A stretch of DNA of 64,000 nt from CAVUFH01 sp963740835 (GTDB lineage Bacteria; Actinomycetota; Acidimicrobiia; IMCC26256; PALSA-610), in assembly GCA_963740835.1 (NCBI GenBank), contig CAVUFH010000006.1, positions 42,621-106,620 of the forward strand, given 5' to 3'. How positions within the stretch are numbered: position 1 is the first letter of the stretch; each line of letters starts with the position of its first letter. This document shows, piece after piece, positions 27,381 through 38,343 of the stretch. The notes beneath the pieces were generated by a model that saw only the letters and a program-made list of their open reading frames with translations, made no database searches and was not told where the DNA came from. The translations under genes were made by a program, and so were the position numbers.

Positions 27381-27979
27381 GTCGACAGTGTTCCCTTGGT
27401 CGACGGCACACCGGTGCCTTCGACGCGCACGGCGTCGCGCAGCGCCCGAGCGACACCTTTGAACGACGCTTCGATAACGTGGTGACCGTTCTTGCCCGAG
27501 ACGCTGCGAATGTGCAGCGTGAGCCGCGCGCCGTCGACGAAACCCTTCCAGAACTCCTCGGCGAGTTGCGGGTCGAACGTGCCGATCCACTCGGCGACGG
27601 GATCGACGTCGTAGACGAGGTAGGGCCGGCCCGACAGGTCGACCGCGACCTGCACCAACGCTTCGTCGAGCGGCACGAGCGCGTTCGCGAAGCGGCGCAC
27701 GCCGACCTTGTCGCCCAGCGCTTGCTGCAACGCGTTGCCGATCACGATGCCGGTGTCCTCGACCGTGTGGTGCAGGTCGACATCCAGGTCGCCCTCGGCC
27801 GCGACGGTCAGATCGAAGCCCGCGTGCTTCCCGAGCTGCTCCAGCATGTGGTCGAAGAACGGGATGCCGGTCGAGATCTGGGTCGTGCCGGTACCGTCGA
27901 TGACGAGCGTGACCGCGACGTTCGTCTCTTTCGTCTTGCGTTGCAGCTCGGCCGACCGAGCCGGGTTCGAACCGTTCAT
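27377..27979 (-). CDS. hisB: Imidazoleglycerol-phosphate dehydratase
   Basis: A 200-residue manganese enzyme of histidine synthesis. The metal-binding blocks PFFDHMLEQLGKHAGFDL, DLHHTVEDTGIVIG and GHHVIEASFKG are complete; it is the stand-alone dehydratase, without the phosphatase domain of enteric HisB. The ATG at 27979 is preceded by GAGGTG. A 15-base tandem repeat just upstream can also be read in frame from a GTG at 28018, which would add VPGYEVPGYEVLG; the shorter form is preferred. The stop overlaps hisH. Confidence 0.92.
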   Translation of the reverse strand: MNGSNPARSAELQRKTKETNVAVTLVIDGTGTTQISTGIPFFDHMLEQLGKHAGFDLTVAAEGDLDVDLHHTVEDTGIVIGNALQQALGDKVGVRRFANALVPLDEALVQVAVDLSGRPYLVYDVDPVAEWIGTFDPQLAEEFWKGFVDGARLTLHIRSVSGKNGHHVIEASFKGVARALRDAVRVEGTGVPSTKGTLST

Positions 27980-27982
27980 GCC

Positions 27983-28022
27983 CAGCACCTCATACCCCGG
28001 CACCTCATACCCCGGCACCTCA
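27983..28022. repeat. 15-base tandem repeat carrying the hisB ribosome-binding region
   Basis: Read on the minus strand, the unit GAGGTGCCGGGGTAT occurs twice and is followed by a third, partial GAGGTGCTGGGCAT that leads into the hisB ATG. Each copy holds a GAGGT that can act as a Shine-Dalgarno. The first copy begins at the hisC TGA. Because the unit is a multiple of three, a change in copy number keeps the frame. Confidence 0.75.
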
Positions 28023-29093
28023 TGTCACGACCTCCTGGAGCGCGGCGAGCAGCGCGTCGTTCTCTGCGGGCGTACCGATGGTCACCCGCAAGCATCCTTC
28101 GACCCGGGGCCAACGCGAGAAGTCGCGCACGAGCACGCCTCGGTCGAGCAGGAGTTCCCACAGGTCGTGGGCGTCACCATCGACGCGCACGAGCAGGAAG
28201 TTGGCGCCCGACGGATACGGGTGCAACGCGCGGAACTCCTGCAGCGCGGCGAAGAGGCGACCCCGCTCCTCCACGAGCGCGGCGACGCGTGTACCCATCT
28301 CCTCGCGGAACTCGAGCGCGACCTCCCCCGCGACCTGCGTCGGCACGGAGAGTGCGTACGGCAACGCGACCTTCTCGAGCTCCTCGAGCACCCAGGCCGG
28401 CCCGACCGCGAATCCGAGCCGGATCGCCGCGAGCGACCAAACCTTCGAGTACGTGCGCACCACCACGAGCGGGCGGGCGTCGTCGACGAGCTCCACCGCG
28501 CTCCACGGCGCGAACTCGCCGTACGCCTCGTCGACCACCAGCAGCGCACCCCCGGCCGCGGCGGCCTCGCCCAGGCGTTCGATCGCTCCGCGATCTTCGA
28601 CGGTGCCGGTCGGGTTGTTCGGGCTGCACACGAACACGATGCTCGGATGATGCGACGCGATGAGCGCTTCCGCGACCGGCACGTCGATGTTGAAGTCGGC
28701 CCGCCGCTCCCCCACCACGACATCCGTGCCCGTGATGCGCGCGATGTGCGCGTGCAACGCGTACGTCGGTTCGAAGAGCGCGGCACTCCGGCCCGGGCCG
28801 CCGTATGTGAGCAGTAACGTCTGCAGGACCTCGTTGGAGCCGTTGGCGCAGAAGATGCGCTCGACCGGTTGGTCGAGGAACGCACCGAGGCGAGCCCGGA
28901 GCGCGCCGGCTGCGCGGTCCGGGTAGCGGTGGTAGTCGACCGAGGCGAGCGCGTCGAGCCAGCGCGCGAGGAACGCTTCGGGTGGCGGGTACGGGCTCTC
29001 GTTGGTGTTGAGCCGCACCGGCACGTCGGCCTGCGCCGAGTGGTAGCCCTCGAGCGCGCGGAGATCGTCTCGCGGGAGGATGAGATCGCTCAT
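28020..29093 (-). CDS. hisC: Histidinol-phosphate aminotransferase
   Basis: A 357-residue PLP fold-type I aminotransferase that makes histidinol phosphate. VRLNTNESPYPPPEAF and YPDRAAGALRARL are the N-terminal family blocks, VCSPNNPTGTVED and LLVVDEAYGEF bind the cofactor, and RTYSKVWSLAAIRLGF carries the PLP lysine. Its ATG overlaps the hisD TGA (ATGA). It sits between hisD and hisB, as in other actinobacterial his operons. Confidence 0.92.
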   Translation of the reverse strand: MSDLILPRDDLRALEGYHSAQADVPVRLNTNESPYPPPEAFLARWLDALASVDYHRYPDRAAGALRARLGAFLDQPVERIFCANGSNEVLQTLLLTYGGPGRSAALFEPTYALHAHIARITGTDVVVGERRADFNIDVPVAEALIASHHPSIVFVCSPNNPTGTVEDRGAIERLGEAAAAGGALLVVDEAYGEFAPWSAVELVDDARPLVVVRTYSKVWSLAAIRLGFAVGPAWVLEELEKVALPYALSVPTQVAGEVALEFREEMGTRVAALVEERGRLFAALQEFRALHPYPSGANFLLVRVDGDAHDLWELLLDRGVLVRDFSRWPRVEGCLRVTIGTPAENDALLAALQEVVT

Positions 29094-30397
29094 GTCGGGC
29101 CGTCGATTCGCCCCTGGCGCAGCCGCACCGCGTCCGCGTGCGCATCCAGGCGTTCGCTCGCCGCGAGTGTGCGCACGAACGGGGCCACCCGCTCGAGCGC
29201 GCCGTCGTCCAGGGTGACGACGTGCACGTGCTTCTGGAAATCGGCGACCCGCAGCGCACTCGCGAAGCGTGCGGTGCCGGCCGTGGGCAGTACGTGGTTG
29301 ACGCCCGCGACGTAGTCACCGATCACCGCGGGCGCGTCGGCGCCGACGAACACCGCGCCCGCGTGGCGCACCAGCGGGACGAGCAGCGCGGCGTCCTCGC
29401 ACATGAGCTCGAGGTGCTCCGGGGCGATCGCGTTCGCGGCGTCCATCGCCTGGTCGGCGCCGTCGACGAGGACGATCCGGCCTCCCGACGCGAGCGTCGC
29501 GACCGCGTCGTCGTGCCGGCGCGTGGCCGCGAGCAATACGTCGAGCGCACGCTCGACGGCGTCGGCGACGGCTGGGTCCCACGTGATGACGGCGACCGCG
29601 CCGCCGGGCCCGTGCTCGGCCTGCGCGAGCAGGTCGGCCGCCACCCAGTTCGGATCGACGGTGGCATCGGCGACGATGGCGACTTCGGACGGACCCGCGA
29701 ACCCGTCGATCCCGACGATCGGCGCGACCGCGCGCTTCGCTTCTGCCACGTACGCGTTTCCCGGGCCGACGATCACGTCGACGGCGCGGATCGACTCGGT
29801 GCCATACGCGAGCGCGGCGATCGCCTGCGCGCCGCCGATCCGGTACAGCTCGTCGACTCCGGCGAGCGCGGCCGCCGCGAGCACGGTGTCGTCGACCGTG
29901 CCGTCGGCGCGCGGGGGCGAGCACACGACGACCTCGGGAACGCCGGCGACGCGCGCCGGGATCGCCGTCATGAGGACTGACGAAGCGAGCGGCGCGCGTC
30001 CGCCCGGCACGTAGCAACCGGCCCGGTCGACGGGTACCACGAGCTCCCGCACGCGGATCCCGGAACGTGCGTGGTGCGCTTCCTTCTCGCGCTGCGCCTC
30101 ATGCCACGCCACGATCTGGTCGTGTGCGAACTCGAGCGCGGCGCGCAGGTCGGGATCGAGGCGCGCGAGCGCGGCGTCACGCTCGCGCGCACTGACCGCG
30201 AAGTCGTCCAGGCGGCAGCCGTCGAACCGCTCCGTGAGCTCGCGGACGGCGGCGTCGCCCCGGGTGCGCACCGCGGCGACGATCTCGAGCGCGGCCTCCG
30301 CGACGCCGGCTCCTGCCGGGTCGGGCCGGACGAGCTGCGCCCGGAGGTCTCCTGTGAGGCCCCGGACGTCGGTGCGAGTGAGGACGTGAGTGGCCAT
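29090..30397 (-). CDS. hisD: Histidinol dehydrogenase
   Basis: A 435-residue zinc enzyme that oxidises histidinol to histidine with two NAD. YVPGGRAPLASSVLMTAIPA, IGGAQAIAALAYGTES, FAGPSEVAIVAD, LLAQAEHGPGG and APEHLELMCED follow the family order, the last carrying the catalytic Glu-His. It is the first gene of the minus-strand hisD-C-B-H-A-F run; the ATG at 30397 diverges from a small plus-strand gene at 30459. hisG and hisE are absent from the window. Confidence 0.94.
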   Translation of the reverse strand: MATHVLTRTDVRGLTGDLRAQLVRPDPAGAGVAEAALEIVAAVRTRGDAAVRELTERFDGCRLDDFAVSARERDAALARLDPDLRAALEFAHDQIVAWHEAQREKEAHHARSGIRVRELVVPVDRAGCYVPGGRAPLASSVLMTAIPARVAGVPEVVVCSPPRADGTVDDTVLAAAALAGVDELYRIGGAQAIAALAYGTESIRAVDVIVGPGNAYVAEAKRAVAPIVGIDGFAGPSEVAIVADATVDPNWVAADLLAQAEHGPGGAVAVITWDPAVADAVERALDVLLAATRRHDDAVATLASGGRIVLVDGADQAMDAANAIAPEHLELMCEDAALLVPLVRHAGAVFVGADAPAVIGDYVAGVNHVLPTAGTARFASALRVADFQKHVHVVTLDDGALERVAPFVRTLAASERLDAHADAVRLRQGRIDGPT

Positions 30398-30458
30398 GCG
30401 AACGACTCATCGTACCGGCGGGCTTTCGGGTGCCCGCCGATTTGCTACACACGGGGCC

Positions 30459-30674
30459 GTGGATCCCCGAACCGACCTTGCCGCGCTCTCGAGCATCGGC
30501 GCGCAGATCGATGACCTGGCCGAGCGGGTCACCGAGATGGCTGACGGCTACGGCGAGACGCCGGACTCGTCGGTCACGACGGAGTTGTACGCCGCCGAAC
30601 GGGCCTTGCTCGGCGCGCGCCGCGCGCTCGAACGCGCCTCGGGCTACATGGAGCAGATGACTGCACGCGGCTGA
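30459..30674 (+). CDS. Small helical protein, unknown function
   Basis: A 71-residue frame beginning VDPRTDLAALSSIGAQIDDL with a GTG start at 30459. The sequence is an alternating hydrophobic and charged helix pattern through LGARRALERASGYMEQM, suggestive of a short coiled coil. I do not recognise a family. It is divergent from hisD and ends three bases before the convergent nth stop. Support is moderate: codon usage and amino-acid pattern look coding, but there is no homology evidence here. Confidence 0.55.
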   Translation: MDPRTDLAALSSIGAQIDDLAERVTEMADGYGETPDSSVTTELYAAERALLGARRALERASGYMEQMTARG

Positions 30675-30677
30675 GGC

Positions 30678-31370
30678 TCACGCGCGCCTCGCCTTCACCT
30701 TCGCCTTCGGTGTGGCCGCCCACTGCCCCACCCGGAACGCGCTCGGGCAGATGTCGTTGAGCACGCAGGCGTCGCAGCGGGGGCGCTTGGCGTCGCACAC
30801 CTTGCGGCCGTGCTCGATCAGCCGGAGCGAGAACTTGCCCCGCGCTTCCGGCGCGACGATGCCGTTCAGGTCGAGCTCGATCTTCACCGGGTCGGTCTCG
30901 TTGGTGAGCTTCAGCCGGGCCGAGAGCCGGGTCACGTGGGTGTCGACCGGCAACCCGGGGAGGTCGAACCACACCGAGCGCACGACGTTCCCGGTCTTGC
31001 GCCCGACTCCCGGGAGTGTGACGAAGTCGTCGAGGTCGGTCGGCACCTCACCGCCGTAGCGTTCCTCCAGCGCGTGCGCCATCCCGATGATGTTCTTGGT
31101 CTTCGAGCGGAAGAACCCGGTCGACTGGATGATGCGCTCGACATCGGCCGGATCCGCGTGGGCGAGGTCCGCGGGGGTCGGGTACTTCGCGAACAGTTCC
31201 GGCGTCACGATGTTCACGCGCTCGTCGGTGGTCTGCGCCGAGAGGATCGTCGCCACGAGCAACTGGTACGCGCTGGCGTGGTTGAGCGCGCAGCGCACGT
31301 CCGGATACTCGTCCCGGAGCCGCTTCACGACTTCGTCAGCGCGCGAACGAGCGCCGCGGGGTCGGGCCAT
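30678..31370 (-). CDS. nth: Endonuclease III
   Basis: A 230-residue base-excision repair glycosylase/AP lyase for oxidised pyrimidines. The helix-hairpin-helix with catalytic lysine, LPGVGRKTGNVV, is followed by the catalytic Asp in LPVDTHVTRLSARL. The C-terminus has the four Cys of the [4Fe-4S] cluster, CDAKRPRCDACVLNDIC (spacing 6, 2, 5). ATG at 31370 gives the usual N-terminus. It is divergent from mshD, 22 bases away. Confidence 0.94.
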   Translation of the reverse strand: MARPRGARSRADEVVKRLRDEYPDVRCALNHASAYQLLVATILSAQTTDERVNIVTPELFAKYPTPADLAHADPADVERIIQSTGFFRSKTKNIIGMAHALEERYGGEVPTDLDDFVTLPGVGRKTGNVVRSVWFDLPGLPVDTHVTRLSARLKLTNETDPVKIELDLNGIVAPEARGKFSLRLIEHGRKVCDAKRPRCDACVLNDICPSAFRVGQWAATPKAKVKARRA

Positions 31371-31392
31371 CGGCCGAGGGTACCCTCGACGC

Positions 31393-32313
31393 GTGCCCAC
31401 TCCGATCGTTGCGGAGGTGACCCCCGCCGAGTTCTCGAGCGTCGTGGATCGCGTGCGCGCGCTCGACGGCGCGGTCCTCGCGGACATGGCGCACGACGCG
31501 CTCGGGGAGGCGGTGTGGCGGGATCTGGCCCGACCCGACCCCGATTCGCTCGGACTCCTGCTGGACAATCGCGCCTACGCGCACGTCTCGCGCAGCGACA
31601 ACTTCTCGCCCCGGCACTGGGCGATCGGGCTCGTGCTCACGCCAGCCGCGCGCACCGCCGAGATCGTGAGGGCTCTGCTGGACGCGGCCGCGCGTCACGT
31701 CGCCGCGCACGGCGGAGGCCGCATGCTCTGCTGGGTGTTCGACGCGCAACCCGCGGACGACGAGCTGCTCGCCGCGGCCGGATTCGCGCCGGCTCGGGAT
31801 CTCTACGAGATGCGCGTGACGCTCCCGCTCGCCGAGACACCGGTGTGGCCCGCGGGCGTCGAGGTGCGTGACTTCGAACCCGGACGCGACGACGCCGCGT
31901 GGTTGCACGTGAACAACCGTGCGTTCGAGAACCATCCCGAACAGGGGGCGTGGATCGAGTCGACACTGCGCCGCCGGCTGGCCGAGGACTGGTTCGACGC
32001 GTCGCTCTTCGTCCTCGCGTTCGATCACGACGGGCTGGCCGGATTCAACTGGTGCAAATTGCATGTCGCGTCGGAGTCCGAACCGATGCTCGGAGAGATC
32101 TGGGTGATCGGCGTGGACCCGCGCCTGGCCGGCGCCGGGCTCGGACGCCCGCTCGCGATCGAGGGCCTGGCCCGGATGCACGCGCGCGGCGCCGGCACCG
32201 GTTCGTTGTTCACCAACGCCGACAACGAGCGCGCGCTCAAGCTGTACAAAGGGCTCGGGTTCGTGGTGCACCGCACCGACCGGTCCTACGCCCGTGAGGT
32301 CGAGGCCGCGTGA
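31393..32313 (+). CDS. mshD: Mycothiol synthase (GNAT acetyltransferase)
   Basis: A 306-residue protein with two tandem GNAT domains that acetylates Cys-GlcN-Ins, the last step of mycothiol synthesis. The C-terminal domain shows VNNRAFENHPEQGAW, a strong mycothiol synthase signature, then GEIWVIGVDPRLAGAGLGRP for CoA binding and YKGLGFVVHRTDRSY. The presence of this gene argues for an actinobacterial host. GTG start at 31393; the stop overlaps the next start (GTGA), so rlmN and a membrane protein follow as one unit. Confidence 0.92.
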   Translation: MPTPIVAEVTPAEFSSVVDRVRALDGAVLADMAHDALGEAVWRDLARPDPDSLGLLLDNRAYAHVSRSDNFSPRHWAIGLVLTPAARTAEIVRALLDAAARHVAAHGGGRMLCWVFDAQPADDELLAAAGFAPARDLYEMRVTLPLAETPVWPAGVEVRDFEPGRDDAAWLHVNNRAFENHPEQGAWIESTLRRRLAEDWFDASLFVLAFDHDGLAGFNWCKLHVASESEPMLGEIWVIGVDPRLAGAGLGRPLAIEGLARMHARGAGTGSLFTNADNERALKLYKGLGFVVHRTDRSYAREVEAA

Positions 32314-33368
32314 CCGCCCGCTACCGGGCCACGCGCGACGAATACCGCGCCGTGCTCGCCGCACGCGGTGAACCGAAATACCGCGCCGATCAGGTCTACG
32401 ACGGCCTCTGGACCCAGCGTCGTCCGCTCCACGCGTTGACGAATGTCGGCCAAGGGCTGCGCAACGAACTCGCATCCGCGTTCCCGGAAGCCCTCGCTCC
32501 CGTCGTCGAGCAACAAGGCGACGGCGGCCTCACCACCAAGTGGCTCTGGGCCGCGGCCGGTGGCGCCCAGATCGAGACCGTCCTCATGCGCTACAAGGAC
32601 CGGGCGACGGTGTGCATCTCGTCGCAGGCCGGTTGCGCGATGGGCTGCACCTTCTGCGCGACCGGTCAGGCCGGATTCGAGCGTCACCTCGACGCGGGTG
32701 AGATCTGCGAACAGGTGCTACGCGCCCAGCATGCCTCACCGCAACGCGTCGGCAACGTCGTGTACATGGGCATGGGCGAGCCCCTCGCCAACGTGGAGCC
32801 GGTGCTCGAGTCACTCAGCCGCCTCCACGCCGATGCCGGTTTCTCGGCCCGCCATCTCACGGTGTCGACCGTCGGCGTGGTGCCCGGCATCAACCACCTG
32901 CGCCAGTTCCCATTGCCGGTGACGCTCGCGGTCTCGCTCCACGCGCCCGACGACGCGCTGCGCGCGGAGCTCGTCCCGCTCGACCGCCGCTATCCGATCG
33001 CGGAGGTGCTCGACGCCGCGCGCGCCTACGCGGAGGCCAAGGGCCGGCACGTCACCTTCGAGTACGCGTGCATCTCGGGCACGAACGACCACCCGCACCA
33101 GGCCGACGCCCTCGCCGACCACCTGCGCGGCTTCCGGGGCGGGGCGCACGTCAACCTGATCCCGCTGAACCCCACCAGTGGATTTGGTGGTCACGCGGCC
33201 GAGTCGGACCGCATCGCGCGCTTCGCGGCGCGGCTGCGCGAGCGCGGCGTGGAGGCGTCGATCCGGCGGAACCGCGGCGTCGACATCGACGCTGCGTGTG
33301 GTCAACTTCGAGCCCGCACCCCGCCCGAGCCGAACCCGGCCGCGGCATCGGCCACAATGGACCAGTGA
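32310..33368 (+). CDS. rlmN: 23S rRNA (adenine-2503-C2)-methyltransferase, dual-specificity
   Basis: A 352-residue radical SAM enzyme that methylates A2503 of 23S rRNA and A37 of some tRNAs. The iron-sulfur cluster motif is AGCAMGCTFCATGQAGF (CxxxCxxC), and VVYMGMGEPLANVEPV, TVSTVGVVPGI and AVSLHAPDDALR are RlmN blocks. The cysteine that carries the methyl group in the mechanism should be the one in EYACISGTND or near the C-terminus (DIDAACGQL). GTG start at 32310 overlaps mshD; its stop overlaps the next gene start. Confidence 0.93.
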   Translation: MTARYRATRDEYRAVLAARGEPKYRADQVYDGLWTQRRPLHALTNVGQGLRNELASAFPEALAPVVEQQGDGGLTTKWLWAAAGGAQIETVLMRYKDRATVCISSQAGCAMGCTFCATGQAGFERHLDAGEICEQVLRAQHASPQRVGNVVYMGMGEPLANVEPVLESLSRLHADAGFSARHLTVSTVGVVPGINHLRQFPLPVTLAVSLHAPDDALRAELVPLDRRYPIAEVLDAARAYAEAKGRHVTFEYACISGTNDHPHQADALADHLRGFRGGAHVNLIPLNPTSGFGGHAAESDRIARFAARLRERGVEASIRRNRGVDIDAACGQLRARTPPEPNPAAASATMDQ

Positions 33369-33727
33369 ACGAGCACCGCTTCTTCAACCCCTCGCAACCG
33401 CAGACGCTCCAGACCGGGGTGCTGCTCTGTTACCTGAGCGCGGTGTTCGGGCTGATCTTCGGCGTGGTCGCCAGCTCCGCGATCCTTGCGCTGTTCATCA
33501 TCATCGGTCTCGCCGCCGGCGGCTACGGCATTGCCAACGAGAAGCGCTGGGGCTACGTGCTCGCGGTCACCGCGGCGTCCTTGCACGTGCTGATGTACCT
33601 GCTCATCTACCGCTCGAACATCATCACGAACGTCGGGCTCCTGATCTCGTTCGTCTTCGACGTCGCGCTCGTGCTCCTGCTGGTGCATCCGATGAGCCGC
33701 GACTACCAGCGCATCTGGTTCAAATAG
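33365..33727 (+). CDS. Small multi-pass membrane protein, unknown function
   Basis: A 120-residue protein with three or four hydrophobic segments: GVLLCYLSAVFGLIFGVVAS, AILALFIIIGLAAGGYG, VLAVTAASLHVLMYLLIY and VGLLISFVFDVALVLLL. The ends are polar (NEHRFFNPSQPQTLQ and MSRDYQRIWFK). I do not know its family. The GTG at 33365 overlaps the rlmN TGA by four bases, so it is coupled to mshD-rlmN. A 14-base piece of its 3' end (CGCATCTGGTTCAA) is repeated 56 bases downstream. Confidence 0.75.
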   Translation: MNEHRFFNPSQPQTLQTGVLLCYLSAVFGLIFGVVASSAILALFIIIGLAAGGYGIANEKRWGYVLAVTAASLHVLMYLLIYRSNIITNVGLLISFVFDVALVLLLVHPMSRDYQRIWFK

Positions 33728-33845
33728 CCCTCGTGCGCGCGGACGTGGGGAGCCGCGACCCCCCACGCATCTGGTTCAAGGAGGCCATTGGTTCGAGGCG
33801 CAGGTACCGCGTTACCGTGCCCGGCTCGCGGCGCTCGGGGGGCGG

Positions 33846-35462
33846 ATGCAGTTCAACCTGGCCGACCTGTGGGAGCGCGTCGCCGACACCGTGCCCACGC
33901 ACGAGGCGTTCGTCTGTGGTGAACGACGCCTGACGTTCAATGCCGCCGACACCCGGGCCACCCGGCTCGCGCACGTGTTGCAGGACCAAGGCATCGGCGC
34001 CGGTGACCACGTCGCCCTGTACTTGTACAACGGTGTTGAGTATCTCGAGGGCATGCTCGCCGCGTTCAAGCTCGGTGCGGTACCGATCAACGTCAACTAC
34101 CGCTACGTCGAGGAAGAGCTGCGGTACCTCCTGGACGACGCGGACGCGCGCGCCGTCGTCTTCCACGCCGAGTTCGCGCCGAAGCTCGCCGCGATCGCAC
34201 GACAGCTCCCGAAACTCCGCACCTTCATCGCGGTCGCCGACGACTTCGCACCCGACGGCGGGGCGGCCATGCTCCCCGGCTCGATCGCGTACGAGGCCGC
34301 GCTCGCGGGCGCGAGCGCGGATCGCGACTTCGCGGCGCGGTCCGCCGACGCGCTCTACATCCTCTACACGGGTGGCACCACGGGCATGCCGAAAGGCGTC
34401 ATGTGGCGCCACGAGGATGTCTTCTTCGGTGCAATGGGAGGCGCGGGTGGCGGGGGCACGCCCATCGACACGCCCGAGGAGATCGCCGAACGTTGCCTTC
34501 AGCCCCGCACCCGGTGCGTGCCCGCGTGCCCGTTCATGCACGGCACCGCGCATTGGATGGCGTTCAGCGCCTTGTTCACGGGCGGCTCCGTCGTGATCCC
34601 GACCCAGCGCCACTTGGATCCGGTTGCGTTGTGGGAGCTCATCGCGGCCGAGCAGGCGAACTTCCTGGTGCTCGTGGGTGACGCGTTCGCGCGCCCGCTC
34701 GTCGAAGTGCTCGACACACCCGCCGGCGCGCACCTCGATCTCTCGTCGCTCCGGGTTCTGCTGTCGGGCGGGGCGATCCTCTCGCCCGCAGTGAAAGGTG
34801 CGCTGGTGGAGCACCTGCCCGGCGTCCTCGTCGTCGACGGGTACGGCGCCTCGGAGACCGGCGGGCAGGGCCAGTCGGTGACCGTCGCCGGGGGCGAGAT
34901 CCCGAGCACGCCTCGCTTCCACGTCAACGACCAGACCGCGGTGCTCGACGACGACCTCCGCCCCCTGCCCGCCGGTGTGGTCGGCCGCCTGGCCCGGCGG
35001 GGCCACATCCCCCTCGGCTACTACAAAGACCCGGAGAAGAGCGCGACGACGTTCCCCGTCGTCGACGGGATCCGGTGGTCAGTACCGGGCGACCACGCCC
35101 TGATCGAGCCCGACGGTGCGATCACCTTGCTCGGGCGCGGTTCGGTGTCGATCAACACGGGCGGCGAGAAGGTCTACCCGGAAGAGGTCGAATCCGTCCT
35201 GAAGGCCCATGCCACCGTGTTCGACGCGGTGGTCGTGGGCGTCCCCGACGGCCGCTGGGGCGAACGCGTCGTGGCGGTCGTCCAGCCCCGCCCCGGGGAC
35301 GCACCCACCCTCGCCGCGCTGCAGGAGCACGCCCGCACCCACCTCGCGGGGTACAAGGTCCCGCGCGGGCTCGTCACCGTCACCGCGATCATGCGGTCGC
35401 CTTCGGGCAAGCCCGACTACCGGTGGGCGCGCGCGGCGGCCACCGAACACCTGCCCGCATGA
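33846..35462 (+). CDS. Acyl-CoA synthetase (AMP-binding enzyme)
   Basis: A 538-residue adenylate-forming enzyme that activates a carboxylic acid as acyl-CoA. The P-loop YILYTGGTTGMPKGVMW, DGYGASETGGQGQS, the INTGGEKVYPEEVESV hinge and the C-terminal catalytic lysine in SPSGKPDYRWA are in order. The Glu-rich C-terminal domain closes over the active site in this family. Substrate unknown; actinobacterial relatives act on fatty acids or steroid-derived acids. ATG 33846 follows the small membrane protein by 118 bases, which hold a short duplicated word but no clear promoter. Confidence 0.9.
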   Translation: MQFNLADLWERVADTVPTHEAFVCGERRLTFNAADTRATRLAHVLQDQGIGAGDHVALYLYNGVEYLEGMLAAFKLGAVPINVNYRYVEEELRYLLDDADARAVVFHAEFAPKLAAIARQLPKLRTFIAVADDFAPDGGAAMLPGSIAYEAALAGASADRDFAARSADALYILYTGGTTGMPKGVMWRHEDVFFGAMGGAGGGGTPIDTPEEIAERCLQPRTRCVPACPFMHGTAHWMAFSALFTGGSVVIPTQRHLDPVALWELIAAEQANFLVLVGDAFARPLVEVLDTPAGAHLDLSSLRVLLSGGAILSPAVKGALVEHLPGVLVVDGYGASETGGQGQSVTVAGGEIPSTPRFHVNDQTAVLDDDLRPLPAGVVGRLARRGHIPLGYYKDPEKSATTFPVVDGIRWSVPGDHALIEPDGAITLLGRGSVSINTGGEKVYPEEVESVLKAHATVFDAVVVGVPDGRWGERVVAVVQPRPGDAPTLAALQEHARTHLAGYKVPRGLVTVTAIMRSPSGKPDYRWARAAATEHLPA

Positions 35463-35522
35463 TCATCCGCTGACCATCACGCGGCCCGGCTCGGGCAACT
35501 ACCGTCAGGGCGAGGAGCCGCT

Positions 35523-37546
<2,024 letters not shown>

Positions 37547-37565
<19 letters not shown>

Positions 37566-38227
37566 GTGCCGGAGGCGAGATCCTCGGCGACGGCCCATCC
37601 GAACGCGATGAGCGCCTGGCCCTTCTGCGCGTCGAGCTCGCCGACGAGCGACACGATCTTGGCGCCGCCCGTGGCCTTGATCGGGCTGGCGTCGAGGACC
37701 GGCACGCACGGAGGCTTCCGACCCTTCACCGCGACCCGGAACGACCGGTCGTCGAAGTGGCCCTCGAAGCCGAACCGCTTGGCGAGCCGGCGGCCCCACG
37801 CCCGGTCCTCGCCGTTCGGGGTGTAGCCCGGGCGGGGCACCACGTTCGCGAACGTCTGCAGCAGCGTGTACGCGCTCGGCCGGTGGATGCGGGCCGCGAC
37901 CACGACGTCCTCGTCAGGAAACGAGATCGCGGCGCGACGAGACAGCTCGTTCGTCATCGTCCGCAGGGTGGACGCCGCGTCCTTCCCCTTCCGCGCGACC
38001 CCCGCCCCCCACAGGATCGACGGCGTGCCGCCGATCCGTTCGAGGGAGCCGAGCAGCACGCCCTGCAGGTCGTCCTCGGTGTACGCGAGGACGACGAGCG
38101 GGAACTGTTCGACCTGGTGGTCGAGGTCGGAATCCGATATCGGAAGTCCGGCCGCGAGGAGAAGTTGGCCGAACTCATCGAGTTCGGCCGGCTTGAGCGA
38201 AACGGAATCACGGGACTCGACGTTCAT
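37547..38227 (-). CDS. Conserved-looking hypothetical protein, convergent overlap with yyaL
   Basis: A 226-residue soluble protein, starting MNVESRDSVSLKPAELDEF. The middle part (LVVLAYTEDDLQGVLLG, then SILWGAGVARKGKDA) has the strand-helix look of an acetyltransferase-like fold, but no CoA motif is clear. It is not obviously a GNAT. The 3' end overlaps the yyaL stop by 19 bases, on opposite strands, which is uncommon. A 116-base gap with no clear signal separates it from the PPK2 gene upstream on the same strand. Confidence 0.65.
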
Positions 38228-38343
38228 CGCCAATCCATTGTGGCCGAAGCACACCCTTGTGCGAAAGTCGGCGGGTTTCCGACCCGCCCGAACCTGGACG
38301 AATTTCGGCCGTTCGGCCTGGTCTGCGTGGTGTCGGCGGACAT

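Noticed and set aside
33846..35462. Assigning the acyl-CoA synthetase as FadD3 or another named enzyme
   Set aside because: The adenylation motifs are clear, but nothing visible fixes the substrate.
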